64,000 nucleotides of DNA from Hymenobacter chitinivorans DSM 11115. GTDB lineage: Bacteria > Bacteroidota > Bacteroidia > Cytophagales > Hymenobacteraceae. Below the pieces are notes generated by a model, which was not told where the DNA came from, made no database searches, and worked only from the letters and a program-made list of their open reading frames with translations. The first letter of the stretch is position 1, and each line of letters opens with the position of its first letter. This document shows positions 1-7,275 of this stretch, one piece after another. The DNA lies in the NCBI RefSeq assembly GCF_002797555.1, contig NZ_PGFA01000002.1, forward strand, positions 558,001-622,000, read 5' to 3'. The translations under genes were made by a program, and so were the position numbers.

Positions 1-2784
1 TTCGGCGGCAGCCCCGGCTATGGGTCGGGCTTCTGGCGGCTGTATCCGGGTATCAACTGGTGGGGCTACTTGGCTGAAACGGAAAATGGGGTAAACGAGG
101 AAATTCCCGACCAGGAAGAACTGGAGGATAAGGTGGTGGCCACGCAAACAGTAAAAGGTAACACAGATGCCCCAGACCGGTTTGGTAGTGCTCGACGGGC
201 TGCGCCGATGGCGGCGAAAGCCGAAGTAATGCGGATGGCCGACTCCCAGGCCATGGCCGGCAACAGTGCCCCGGCACCAGCTTCACCACCTGCTGCTGGC
301 GCTGCACCTCAGCCTGACCTATCGGCCGTACAGGCCCGCAAGGACTTTCGCGAAACGGCCTTCTGGCTGCCCGACCTGCGCACCAACGCCCAGGGCGAAA
401 CCGTGCTCGAATTCCAGATGCCCGAAGCCGTGACCCGCTGGCAGCTGCTGGCCCTGGCCCACGACCAGCAGCTGCACAGCGGCTTGCTACAGCGGGAATT
501 AGTGACGCAAAAACAGCTGCAGGTAACGCCCAACGCCCCGCGCTTTTTCCGGGAAGGCGACCAGCTGCGCTTCTCGGCCAAGCTCAGCAACCTCACCGAC
601 CAGCCCCTGAGCGGCACGGCCCAGCTCTTTCTCTTCGATGCCCGCACCCAGCAGCCAGTGGAAGCCCGGGTGCTGAAAAGTGCCCCCCAACTGCCGTTTT
701 CCCTGCCCGCCAACCAAAGTGCCTCCGTCAGTTGGGAGCTGACTATTCCCGAAACCGCCGAGGGCCAGCTGCCCCTGGAGGCCCTGACCTACCGCGTCGT
801 GGCCCAGGGCCAGGCTACAGCTACTGCCATCGGGAAGAAGCCCAAGCGCACCAAAAACCAGAAACCAACAACCAATACCCAACAGCCAGTCTTCTCCGAC
901 GGGGAGGAAAATACCCTGCCGGTGCTGCCCAACCGGATTCTCATCACCGAAAGTCTGCCCTTGCCCATCGTGGGGCCGGCCACCCGGGAGTTTGAGCTTA
1001 AAAAGCTGACCAGCACCACTTCGGCCACCCGCCGCAACTACTCCCTGACGCTGGAAATGACCCAGAACCCGGCCTGGTACGCGGTGCAGGCCCTGCCGTA
1101 CCTGACCGAGTATCCCTACGAATGCTCGGAGCAGGTCTTTAGTCGTTTGTATGCCAACTTGCTGGCGGCCAAAATTCTGCAGAGCAACCCCCGCATCCGG
1201 CCAGTGCTGGACGAGTGGAAGCGGGCTGCTCAAAGCGGCGACAAGGCTGCCCTGACCAGCAAGCTGGAGCAAAACCAGGAGCTGAAAAGCCTGCTGCTCC
1301 AGGAAACGCCCTGGGTGCGCGACGCCCAATCGGAAACCGAGCGGATGCGCCGCCTCACGGAGCTCTTCGACGAAACCCGCCTCAAAACCGAAACCAGCCG
1401 GGCCTTGACCAAGCTGGCCAAGATGCAGAGTCCGAATGGGGCCTTCCCTTGGTTTGAGCGGATGCCCGATGACCGCTACATCACCCAGCTCATCGTGGCC
1501 GGCTTCGGCAAATTGCAGCGCCTGGGCGCCTTCTCGGCCACTCAGGACGCCCAAGCCGGCCCGATTCTGAGCCGGGCGTTGAGCTACCTCGACAAGCAGC
1601 TACAGCACGACTACGCCGAGCTGCGCCGCCAGAAAGGCGTGGATTTGAAGCAGAATCACCTCCACGACCTGCAGATTCAGGCCCTGTACGCCCGCAGCTT
1701 CTGGCCCGCGCCGGCCCTGGCCCGCGCCGACCAGCCCGCCTACGCTTACTACCAGCAGCAGGCCGCCGCGTTCTGGCCCGACCAGACGCGCTACCTCCAG
1801 GCCCAGATTGCCCTGGCTTTGCACCGCCAGAAAGCGCAGCCCGCCGCCGTAAAAGACATTCTGACGGCCCTGGCCCAAAACGCCCTGCACTCCGACGAGC
1901 TGGGCATGTACTGGAAGGAAGTGCGCGGCGGCTACTACTGGCGCGAGGCCCCGACCGAAACCCAGGCCACGCTCATCGAAGCCTTCGACGAGGTGCAGAA
2001 CGACCAGCGGGCCGTGGATGAAATGAAGCTCTGGCTGCTCAAGCAGAAGCAAACCCAGAACTGGCCCAGCACCCGCGCCACCGCCGACGCCTGCTACGCC
2101 CTGCTCTTGCGTGGCTCCGACTGGCTCCAGCCCGTTCAGCCCCTGCAAATCACGCTCGGCGGCGTAGCGGCTCCCGCGCCCAAAACCCAGCAGGCCGGCA
2201 CCGGCTACTTCAACACTACCTTCGACGCGGCCAGCATCCGGCCCGAGCAAGGCAAAGTGACTGTGCGTAAAACCGACGCGGGCGTGGCCTGGGGGGCGCT
2301 CTACTGGCAGTATTTCGAGCAGATTGACCAGGTAACGGCCGCCACGGCTGGCCTGCAGCTGGAGCGCCAGTTCTACCGGGAGCAGCGCACCGCCGGCGGC
2401 CCCGTGCTGGAGCCCCTCACGGCCGCCTCGCCCCTGCGGGTGGGCGACGTGCTGGTAGTGCGCCTGGTGCTACGCGCCGACCGGGACCTGGAGTATGTGC
2501 ACCTGAAGGACCAGCGCGCCGCGGGCCTGGAGCTCGTGGCCCAAACCTCGGGCTACCGCTACCAGGGCGGGCTGGGCTACTACGAGAGCCCGCGGGATGC
2601 GGCCACCAACTTTTTCATCAGCTACTTTCCCAAGGGCACCCACACCTTCGAATACCGGCTGCGGGCGGCCCAGAGCGGCAATTTCTCGGGCGGGCTGAGT
2701 CAGCTCCAGTGCCTGTACGCGCCGGAGTTTGCGGCGCACTCGGCCGGCACCCGGGTGCGGGTCGAGCCACTTGGCGATAAGTAG
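1..2784 (+). CDS. Alpha-2-macroglobulin family protein, 3' part (5' end outside window)
   Basis: The reading frame is open from base 1, so the gene is cut by the window edge; about 927 residues are visible. Bacterial alpha-2-macroglobulins are large envelope proteins thought to trap attacking proteases by a thioester. The visible part contains the family stretch RKDFRETAFWLPDLRTN (just upstream of the macroglobulin core) followed by MPEAVTRWQLLALAHD. The thioester motif Cys-Ser-Glu-Gln is intact in YPYECSEQVFSRLYANLL (Cys codon at 1123-1125). An alpha-helical thioester-domain region and a C-terminal beta domain ending in VRVEPLGDK follow. A low-complexity Ala/Pro linker lies near bases 250-320. 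Family members in this phylum are often near 2000 residues, so roughly half is probably missing. A TTG at 70 is only an internal codon. Family assignment is confident; the physiological role is inferred. Confidence 0.9.
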   Translation, partial: FGGSPGYGSGFWRLYPGINWWGYLAETENGVNEEIPDQEELEDKVVATQTVKGNTDAPDRFGSARRAAPMAAKAEVMRMADSQAMAGNSAPAPASPPAAGAAPQPDLSAVQARKDFRETAFWLPDLRTNAQGETVLEFQMPEAVTRWQLLALAHDQQLHSGLLQRELVTQKQLQVTPNAPRFFREGDQLRFSAKLSNLTDQPLSGTAQLFLFDARTQQPVEARVLKSAPQLPFSLPANQSASVSWELTIPETAEGQLPLEALTYRVVAQGQATATAIGKKPKRTKNQKPTTNTQQPVFSDGEENTLPVLPNRILITESLPLPIVGPATREFELKKLTSTTSATRRNYSLTLEMTQNPAWYAVQALPYLTEYPYECSEQVFSRLYANLLAAKILQSNPRIRPVLDEWKRAAQSGDKAALTSKLEQNQELKSLLLQETPWVRDAQSETERMRRLTELFDETRLKTETSRALTKLAKMQSPNGAFPWFERMPDDRYITQLIVAGFGKLQRLGAFSATQDAQAGPILSRALSYLDKQLQHDYAELRRQKGVDLKQNHLHDLQIQALYARSFWPAPALARADQPAYAYYQQQAAAFWPDQTRYLQAQIALALHRQKAQPAAVKDILTALAQNALHSDELGMYWKEVRGGYYWREAPTETQATLIEAFDEVQNDQRAVDEMKLWLLKQKQTQNWPSTRATADACYALLLRGSDWLQPVQPLQITLGGVAAPAPKTQQAGTGYFNTTFDAASIRPEQGKVTVRKTDAGVAWGALYWQYFEQIDQVTAATAGLQLERQFYREQRTAGGPVLEPLTAASPLRVGDVLVVRLVLRADRDLEYVHLKDQRAAGLELVAQTSGYRYQGGLGYYESPRDAATNFFISYFPKGTHTFEYRLRAAQSGNFSGGLSQLQCLYAPEFAAHSAGTRVRVEPLGDK

Positions 2785-2863
2785 AACAAATTGGATTTTT
2801 TAGGATGAAATGTCGCTCCAGGTAGGTGTAAAGGCCTTTGGCAGAGTTTAAATGAGCACAGGG

Positions 2864-2895
2864 TTTGGTAGTAAAAAATGGCAATAGTAATTTTG
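2864..2895 (+). promoter_or_regulatory. Bacteroidota-type promoter for the 2925 gene
   Basis: TTTG at 2864-2867 and TAATTTTG at 2888-2895 are separated by 20 bases and match the known -33 TTTG / -7 TAnnTTTG consensus of this phylum. Transcription would start near 2902, about 24 bases before the ATG at 2925. This supports that start over an in-frame GTG at 2865 that lies inside the promoter. Confidence 0.65.
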
Positions 2896-2924
2896 CCATT
2901 TCCAAGCCCTTTGACCTGTTAGCA

Positions 2925-3455
2925 ATGCGGATACTATATGTTGTGGCGGGCCTGCTGTTTTTCAGCGCGCCAGCCTTTGCACAAGGAGGAAAAAAAACGG
3001 TTTCGACCGACCATAAAGGCCAGGTAGCGCTGCCCGTGACGGCCACGCTGCCCGGCGAGGAAAAGCTCTCGGCCCAGGAGCGCGCCGAGCGCGACTTCCT
3101 GATGCCCGTGCGGCGCAAGCAGGCCGCGGCCCTCAAAGCGGCGGCTCAGGAAGAGGCCACCAGCCAGCAGGCTGCCGCCAGCGCCGAAATGACGGCCCGT
3201 AACTTTATTGGGCCGGAAGAAGCTAAGCCCGAGGAAGCCGCGGCCCCGGCCGCCAAGCCCGCTGCCCGGCCCCACACCACCCACCGGCGCCGCTCTACGC
3301 ACCATTCGTCCAGCTCCTCGGCCCGCCGCTCATCCTCGAAAAAGAAGAGCAGCGCCAGCCGCAAGAAAAGCGGCTCGAAAAAGAAGACCAGCTCCACCAA
3401 GAAAAAGAGCTCGACCAAGAAGAAAAGCAGCAGCTCCAAAAAGCGGCGGCGCTAA
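2925..3455 (+). CDS. Secreted protein with Lys/Ser-rich polycationic tail
   Basis: 176 residues, function unknown. The N-terminus MRILYVVAGLLFFSAPAFAQ is a clear signal peptide with a likely cleavage after AFA. The middle is Ala/Glu-rich and probably helical (residues about 45-100). The last 65 or so residues are almost entirely Lys, Arg, Ser and Thr, with repeats of the SSTKKKSS type ending in KKRRR, like the tails of histone H1 or AlgP-type proteins. The ATG at 2925 is chosen because the signal peptide begins there and a promoter sits just upstream. The gene is monocistronic, with its own promoter and a strong terminator. A basic tail on an exported protein could bind polyanions such as LPS, DNA or teichoic-like polymers; that is inference. 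The repetitive tail is also prone to slippage. Confidence 0.75.
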   Translation: MRILYVVAGLLFFSAPAFAQGGKKTVSTDHKGQVALPVTATLPGEEKLSAQERAERDFLMPVRRKQAAALKAAAQEEATSQQAAASAEMTARNFIGPEEAKPEEAAAPAAKPAARPHTTHRRRSTHHSSSSSARRSSSKKKSSASRKKSGSKKKTSSTKKKSSTKKKSSSSKKRRR

Positions 3456-3480
3456 TCGTACTTCGCCCCGAAAGGCAACA

Positions 3481-3511
3481 AAAAAGGAGAACCAGTGTGG
3501 TTCTCCTTTTT
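3481..3511. terminator. Bidirectional intrinsic terminator
   Basis: A perfect 14-bp inverted repeat (AAAAAGGAGAACCA, loop GTG, then its complement) with A and T runs on both sides. It lies between the convergent 2925 gene and the ferredoxin gene, so it can serve both. Confidence 0.85.
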
Positions 3512-3532
3512 TGTTGTCAAAAGCGGCGCTGC

Positions 3533-3859
3533 CTAGGTGCCCTGGGGCATAAGGCGCACTACCAGGCCGTCGAGGCGGTTGGTGATGCGAATCTGGCAGG
3601 AAAGGCGGCTGCCCTGGGTCATCACGGGCAGGCTTTCGAGCATGGCCAGCTCGTCGTCGCCGGGCTCATCGAGGGCGGGACCGGCCAGCACTTCTACGTG
3701 GCAGGTGCCGCACAGGGCCATGCCGCCGCAAGTGGCCTGAATATCGTAGCCGCTGGCCTTGAGCACTTCCATCACGCTCAGGGCCATGTCGGTGGGGGCC
3801 ACTACTTCGCGCCGCTGCCCGGGCGCTTCCTCTACATATATGCGTACTTCGTCGGTCAT
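3533..3859 (-). CDS. [2Fe-2S] ferredoxin, adrenodoxin type
   Basis: 108-residue small electron carrier. Cluster ligands appear as ATCGGMALCGTCHVEVL (three Cys in the C-x5-C-x2-C arrangement) and a fourth Cys in SRLSCQIRI, the standard pattern for plant/vertebrate-type [2Fe-2S] ferredoxins of the adrenodoxin/Isc branch. The protein is acidic around EPGDDELAMLE, as usual for docking to a reductase. It lies downstream of a ferredoxin-NADP reductase-like gene on the same strand, separated by about 100 bases that hold a large inverted repeat. The two are therefore natural redox partners, though the hairpin may uncouple their expression. It shares a bidirectional terminator with the convergent upstream neighbour. 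Confidence 0.9.
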   Translation of the reverse strand: MTDEVRIYVEEAPGQRREVVAPTDMALSVMEVLKASGYDIQATCGGMALCGTCHVEVLAGPALDEPGDDELAMLESLPVMTQGSRLSCQIRITNRLDGLVVRLMPQGT

Positions 3860-3874
3860 CTTCTTGGTGGTTAA

Positions 3875-3953
3875 TTGTTAGTTGTTGGTTGTCAGTTGTT
3901 AGTGTCGGCAGTTAAGAACCAAAACCTAACAACTGACAACCAACAACTAACAA
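3875..3953. repeat. 28-bp perfect inverted repeat between reductase and ferredoxin genes
   Basis: Left arm 3875-3902 and right arm 3926-3953 are perfect complements (TTGTTAGTTGTTGGTTGTCA and onward), with a 23-base loop. The arms are built from GTT(A/G) units. This is far longer than a terminator stem and has no U-tail of its own; it looks like one of the palindromic repeat families scattered through this genome. Confidence 0.85.
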
Positions 3954-3960
3954 CCAAAAA

Positions 3961-4977
3961 CTACAGCGTGGGCACCCCGTTTACGGTGGTGTATTTGAGG
4001 ACGTAGCGCTTGTCGGGGAACATGTACTTGTAGGCACCCTGGGCCATGAGGGCCGCCTCGTGGAAGCCGCAGAGAATGAGCTTGAGCTTGCCGGGGTAGG
4101 TGTTGATGTCGCCGATGGCGAAGATGCCGGGCACCGAGGTCGAGTAGTCCAGGGTGTTGACTTTCACCGCGTCGTCTTCGAGCTCCAGGCCCCAGTCGCC
4201 AATCGGGCCGAGCTTGGGCGTGAGGCCGAAGAGCGGGATAAAGGCATCCACGGGCAGCGTTTCGGCGGTGCCGTCGTTGGCCGTGATGGTCACGGCTTCC
4301 AGGCTGTCCTGCCCGTGCACGTGGGTCACGTTCGACGACAAGACCAGGCGGGCCCGGCCGGCTTCGTGCAGCTTCTGCACCTTCTCGGCCGAGTCGGCGG
4401 CGCCGCGGAAAGTGGTACCGCGGTGCACCAGGGTTACTTCCTTGGCCACGTCGGCCAGGAAGATGGTCCAGTCGAGGGCCGAGTCGCCGCCGCCGGCAAT
4501 GACGATGCGCCGGTCGCGGAAGGTTTCCGGGTCGCGCACCATGTAGTACACGCCGCGGCCGCCTTCGTAGGTTTCCAGGCTTTCCACGGCGGGCTTGCGG
4601 GGCTCAAACGAACCCAGGCCACCGGCAATGGCAATGGCTTTGCAGAAGATTTCGGTACCGTCGGTGGTGAAGAGCTGGAACGTGCCGTCTTCGAGCTTGG
4701 CCAGGCGCTCCACCCGCTCGCCGAGCGTGAAGGTGGGGTGGAAGGGCTCAATCTGCCGCATCAGGTTCTGGACCAAGTCCCCGGCCAGGATGTCGGGGAA
4801 GCCGGGAATGTCGTAAATCGGCTTCTTGGGGTAAATTTCGGAAAGCTGCCCACCCACCTGGGGCAGGGCATCTACCACGTGGCAGCGTAGCTTGAGCAAG
4901 CCCGCTTCGAACACCGCAAATAAGCCCACTGGGCCCGCCCCGATAATGCAGATATCGGTAGAAATGGAATTGGTCAT
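3961..4977 (-). CDS. Ferredoxin-NADP reductase, thioredoxin-reductase-like type
   Basis: 338-residue flavoprotein. The FAD dinucleotide fold is at the N-terminus (ICIIGAGPVGLFAVFEAG), followed by GGQLSEIYPKKPIYDIPGFP, which is diagnostic of the YumC/TrxR-like FNR family. The NADP fold is IVIAGGGDSALDWTIFL near residue 165. The C-terminal FAD contact is GIFAIGDINTYPGK. There is no redox CxxC pair, which separates it from true thioredoxin reductases. It would pass electrons between NADPH and ferredoxin in the cytoplasm, and a ferredoxin gene follows about 100 bases downstream. The ATG at 4977 fits the family N-terminus. A TATCTTTG -7 element lies about 160 bases upstream. Confident. Confidence 0.92.
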   Translation of the reverse strand: MTNSISTDICIIGAGPVGLFAVFEAGLLKLRCHVVDALPQVGGQLSEIYPKKPIYDIPGFPDILAGDLVQNLMRQIEPFHPTFTLGERVERLAKLEDGTFQLFTTDGTEIFCKAIAIAGGLGSFEPRKPAVESLETYEGGRGVYYMVRDPETFRDRRIVIAGGGDSALDWTIFLADVAKEVTLVHRGTTFRGAADSAEKVQKLHEAGRARLVLSSNVTHVHGQDSLEAVTITANDGTAETLPVDAFIPLFGLTPKLGPIGDWGLELEDDAVKVNTLDYSTSVPGIFAIGDINTYPGKLKLILCGFHEAALMAQGAYKYMFPDKRYVLKYTTVNGVPTL

Positions 4978-5133
4978 GAACTAAGCAATAAGATGAGCAG
5001 CCGGCGCGGCCAGAAGCTTAACAACTAAGCCGCCGGAAACGTTGGCTGAGACGTCGATTTGGCGCAGTAAAACCACGCAAAACACCACAACGCGTGGCAA
5101 CTTTATTCCTGGGAAGAAAAGCCTGACGGGGCG

Positions 5134-5141
5134 CAAAGATA
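5134..5141 (-). promoter_or_regulatory. Candidate -7 promoter element for the reductase gene
   Basis: Reads TATCTTTG on the minus strand, a perfect match to the TAnnTTTG element, about 157 bases before the reductase start. No good TTTG partner is seen 19-21 bases upstream, so the assignment is tentative. The rest of 4978-5171 shows nothing recognisable. Confidence 0.45.
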
Positions 5142-5171
5142 CAAACAAGCGGGGCGTTTTCGCAGCTTGCT

Positions 5172-5588
5172 TCAGGCTTTGCTCAGCCAGGCACTGGCTG
5201 CTTCCAGGGTATTGAAATAGCGAAAATCCAGGGGCTGAGTCAGCGCGTCGCCCACGGCCCGGGCGGCCAGTCGGCCCAGCGGCGTCTGGTTTTCTACGAT
5301 GGCGCAGTGGCTGTACCCTGCTTCCTGCATGGCCCGCGGAATCCACTGCTGGGCTATCCAGTGCTGGGCCGAAAGCGGCAGAGGCTGGCGCAGGCGGTGG
5401 TCGGTGAGCAGCTTGCCGGTGCGGTGGTGCTTGAGGGCCTGCAGCGTGTGCTCATAGATGGCCTGCAGTTCCTGCTCCTGGCAGGCCACATTGGCCCACA
5501 CCAGCAGAATGTAGCCCTGGCTGTCGTAGGAAATGGTGCACAGGGCATTGTGAAAATAAATGGACGAAACGGAAGTGGGCAATAACAT
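5172..5588 (-). CDS. STAS/SpoIIAA-like small cytoplasmic protein
   Basis: 138 residues from the ATG at 5588 (MLLPTSVSSIYFHN). A start at 5624 is possible but would lie inside the hairpin that ends gltD. The pattern, an N-terminal strand pair (NALCTISYDSQGYILLVWAN), a helix, GKLLTDHRLRQPL, then AIVENQTPLGRLAARAVG and a C-terminal FNTLEAASAWL, resembles the small alpha/beta proteins annotated as STAS/SpoIIAA-like in this phylum. No catalytic residues stand out. It follows gltD on the same strand but behind a terminator-like hairpin. Family placement is by fold-level resemblance only. Confidence 0.7.
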   Translation of the reverse strand: MLLPTSVSSIYFHNALCTISYDSQGYILLVWANVACQEQELQAIYEHTLQALKHHRTGKLLTDHRLRQPLPLSAQHWIAQQWIPRAMQEAGYSHCAIVENQTPLGRLAARAVGDALTQPLDFRYFNTLEAASAWLSKA

Positions 5589-5600
5589 GCTACAAAGAAA

Positions 5601-5643
5601 AGCGCTTTGGTGAACATGCCGCACGGAATGTTACCAAAGCGCT
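5601..5643 (-). terminator. Terminator-like hairpin after gltD
   Basis: On the minus strand AGCGCTTTGGTAACAT pairs with a copy at 5601-5617 carrying a single-base bulge. The stem is followed by TTTCTTTG. It begins 25 bases after the gltD stop. Confidence 0.6.
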
Positions 5644-5667
5644 ATATAGTAGGGACCAACGCGCCGT

Positions 5668-7137
5668 TTAGGCAAACATTCCTACTGCGTCCTTGCTCGG
5701 CAGCGCCGTTTTGCCACTCAGCAGCGCATCCACCCGGCGGGCCACTTCCCGGCCTTCGGATATGGCCCACACCACCAACGACTGGCCCCGGCGCATGTCG
5801 CCGGCCACGAACACCCCGGCCCGGCTGGTTGAAAAGTCGCCCTCGGCCGCCCGCACGTTGCCCCGGTCGTCGAGGGCCACGCCTAGCTGCTGAAGCAGGC
5901 CTTCGTACTGCGGAGCGGCAAAGCCCAGGGCCAGCAGCACCAGCGTGCAGGGAATTTCCCGCGCCGAGCCCTCAATTTCGGTGAAGCGGATGCGGCGACC
6001 CAGCACGTCGGTTTCCCAGGTGACGTCGGTGACTAATAAAGCCCGCAGCTGCCCGTTTTCGTCGGCCAGAAAGGCCTTGGTATTGACGCCCCAGTAGCGC
6101 TGGCAGCCTTCCTCGTGGGAAGTACTGGTCCGGAAAATGGCCGGCTCCTGGGGCCAGGGCGTGTGGGCGGGCCGCTCGGTGCCGGGTTGGTGCATGAGGG
6201 CAAACTGGGTGACGGAGCGGGCCCGCTGCCGGTTGGCCGTGCCCACGCAGTCGGAGCCCGTGTCGCCGCTGCCGATGACCACCACGTCCTGCCCCTCGGC
6301 CCAGAGGGCTTCGCCGCTTACTTCCAGGTTGCTCACCCGGCGGTTGTGCTGGGTGAGGTAGTCCATAGCGAAGTGAATGCCCGGTAACTCCCGGCCCGGA
6401 ATCGTCAGGTCGCGCGGGACGGTGGCCCCGCCGGCCAGTACCACCGCGTCGAAGTTGCGGGTCAGCTCCTCGGCGGGCAAGTCTTTGCCGATTTCGGTAT
6501 TGCAGCGAAACACCACGCCGTCGTCTTGCAAGAGCTGAATCCGGCGGTCAATTACCCATTTGTCGAGCTTGAAATCGGGAATACCGTAGCGCAGCAGCCC
6601 GCCGGGCCGGTCGTCGCGCTCAAAGACCGTGACGCTGTGGCCGGCCTTGGTGAGCTGGGCCGCCGCGGCCAGCCCGGCTGGGCCCGAGCCCACCACGGCC
6701 ACCGTTTTGCCCGACTTCAGTACCGGGGCCGTGGGCTGCACGTAGCCCTTGCTGAAGGCAATTTCGATGATGTGCTTCTCAATTTCCTCGATGGCCACCG
6801 GGGCCGAATGAATGCTCAGCACGCAGGCCGACTCGCAGGGCGCGGGGCAGATGCGGCCGGTGAATTCGGGGAAATTATTGGTTGAGGACAGAATCTGGTA
6901 GGCCGCGTGCCAGTCCTGCTGATGCACTGCGTCGTTGAATTCGGGGATGATATTGCCCAGCGGGCAGCCGGCGTGGCAAAACGGAATGCCGCAGTCCATG
7001 CAGCGGGCGGCCTGCTGGTGCAGCTGGGGCTCGGAGTAGAGCCCCACAAACTCATTGTTGTGCTGCACCCGCTCCTGGGGGGCGGCCTTGGGCGGCAGCT
7101 CCCGACTAAATTCCTTGAAACCGGTAACGTGTCCCAT
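5668..7137 (-). CDS. gltD: Glutamate synthase, small (beta) subunit
   Basis: 489 residues, usual length. GltD oxidises NADPH and passes electrons through FAD and Fe-S clusters to GltB for glutamate formation from glutamine and 2-oxoglutarate. The N-terminal cluster cysteines are visible in ARCMDCGIPFCHAGCPLGN and GRICPAPCESACVLSI. The FAD motif is VAVVGSGPAGLAAAAQL and the NADPH motif is VVVIGSGDTGSDCVG. The C-terminal flavin contact is AGVFVAGDMRRGQSLVVWAI. It lies downstream of gltB with a 138-base spacer that carries an inverted repeat, and is followed by a terminator-like hairpin, so gltB-gltD is probably an operon. Here it can capture ammonia released by the ureide and urease loci, via glutamine synthetase. 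Confidence 0.96.
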   Translation of the reverse strand: MGHVTGFKEFSRELPPKAAPQERVQHNNEFVGLYSEPQLHQQAARCMDCGIPFCHAGCPLGNIIPEFNDAVHQQDWHAAYQILSSTNNFPEFTGRICPAPCESACVLSIHSAPVAIEEIEKHIIEIAFSKGYVQPTAPVLKSGKTVAVVGSGPAGLAAAAQLTKAGHSVTVFERDDRPGGLLRYGIPDFKLDKWVIDRRIQLLQDDGVVFRCNTEIGKDLPAEELTRNFDAVVLAGGATVPRDLTIPGRELPGIHFAMDYLTQHNRRVSNLEVSGEALWAEGQDVVVIGSGDTGSDCVGTANRQRARSVTQFALMHQPGTERPAHTPWPQEPAIFRTSTSHEEGCQRYWGVNTKAFLADENGQLRALLVTDVTWETDVLGRRIRFTEIEGSAREIPCTLVLLALGFAAPQYEGLLQQLGVALDDRGNVRAAEGDFSTSRAGVFVAGDMRRGQSLVVWAISEGREVARRVDALLSGKTALPSKDAVGMFA

Positions 7138-7156
7138 GTTGCTTATCGGTGGTAGT

Positions 7157-7250
7157 CATGTGAGGGCAGGGAAACCGCCGCCTTTTCTGGCCGTAGCAGC
7201 GCCCAGAACTTCAGTTTCGCCCGAAGGAGGTTTCCGCTGCCCTGCACATG
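7157..7250. repeat. Imperfect inverted repeat between gltB and gltD
   Basis: CATGTGAGGGCAGGGAAAC (7157-7175) pairs with 7230-7250 with two single-base bulges. It fills most of the 138-base gltB-gltD spacer and could set the subunit ratio by stabilising or attenuating the message; that is inference. Confidence 0.65.
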
Positions 7251-7275
7251 ACGTTCGTGTTGATGATAAAATGGC

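Noticed and set aside
3875..3953. Intrinsic terminator of the reductase gene
   Set aside because: The stem is AT-rich, the loop is 23 bases and there is no U-tail; it fits a repeat element better.
5668..7137. Alternative identity of GltD as a dihydropyrimidine dehydrogenase subunit (given nearby purine genes)
   Set aside because: The adjacent full-length gltB and the N-terminal cluster pattern make glutamate synthase the clear reading.
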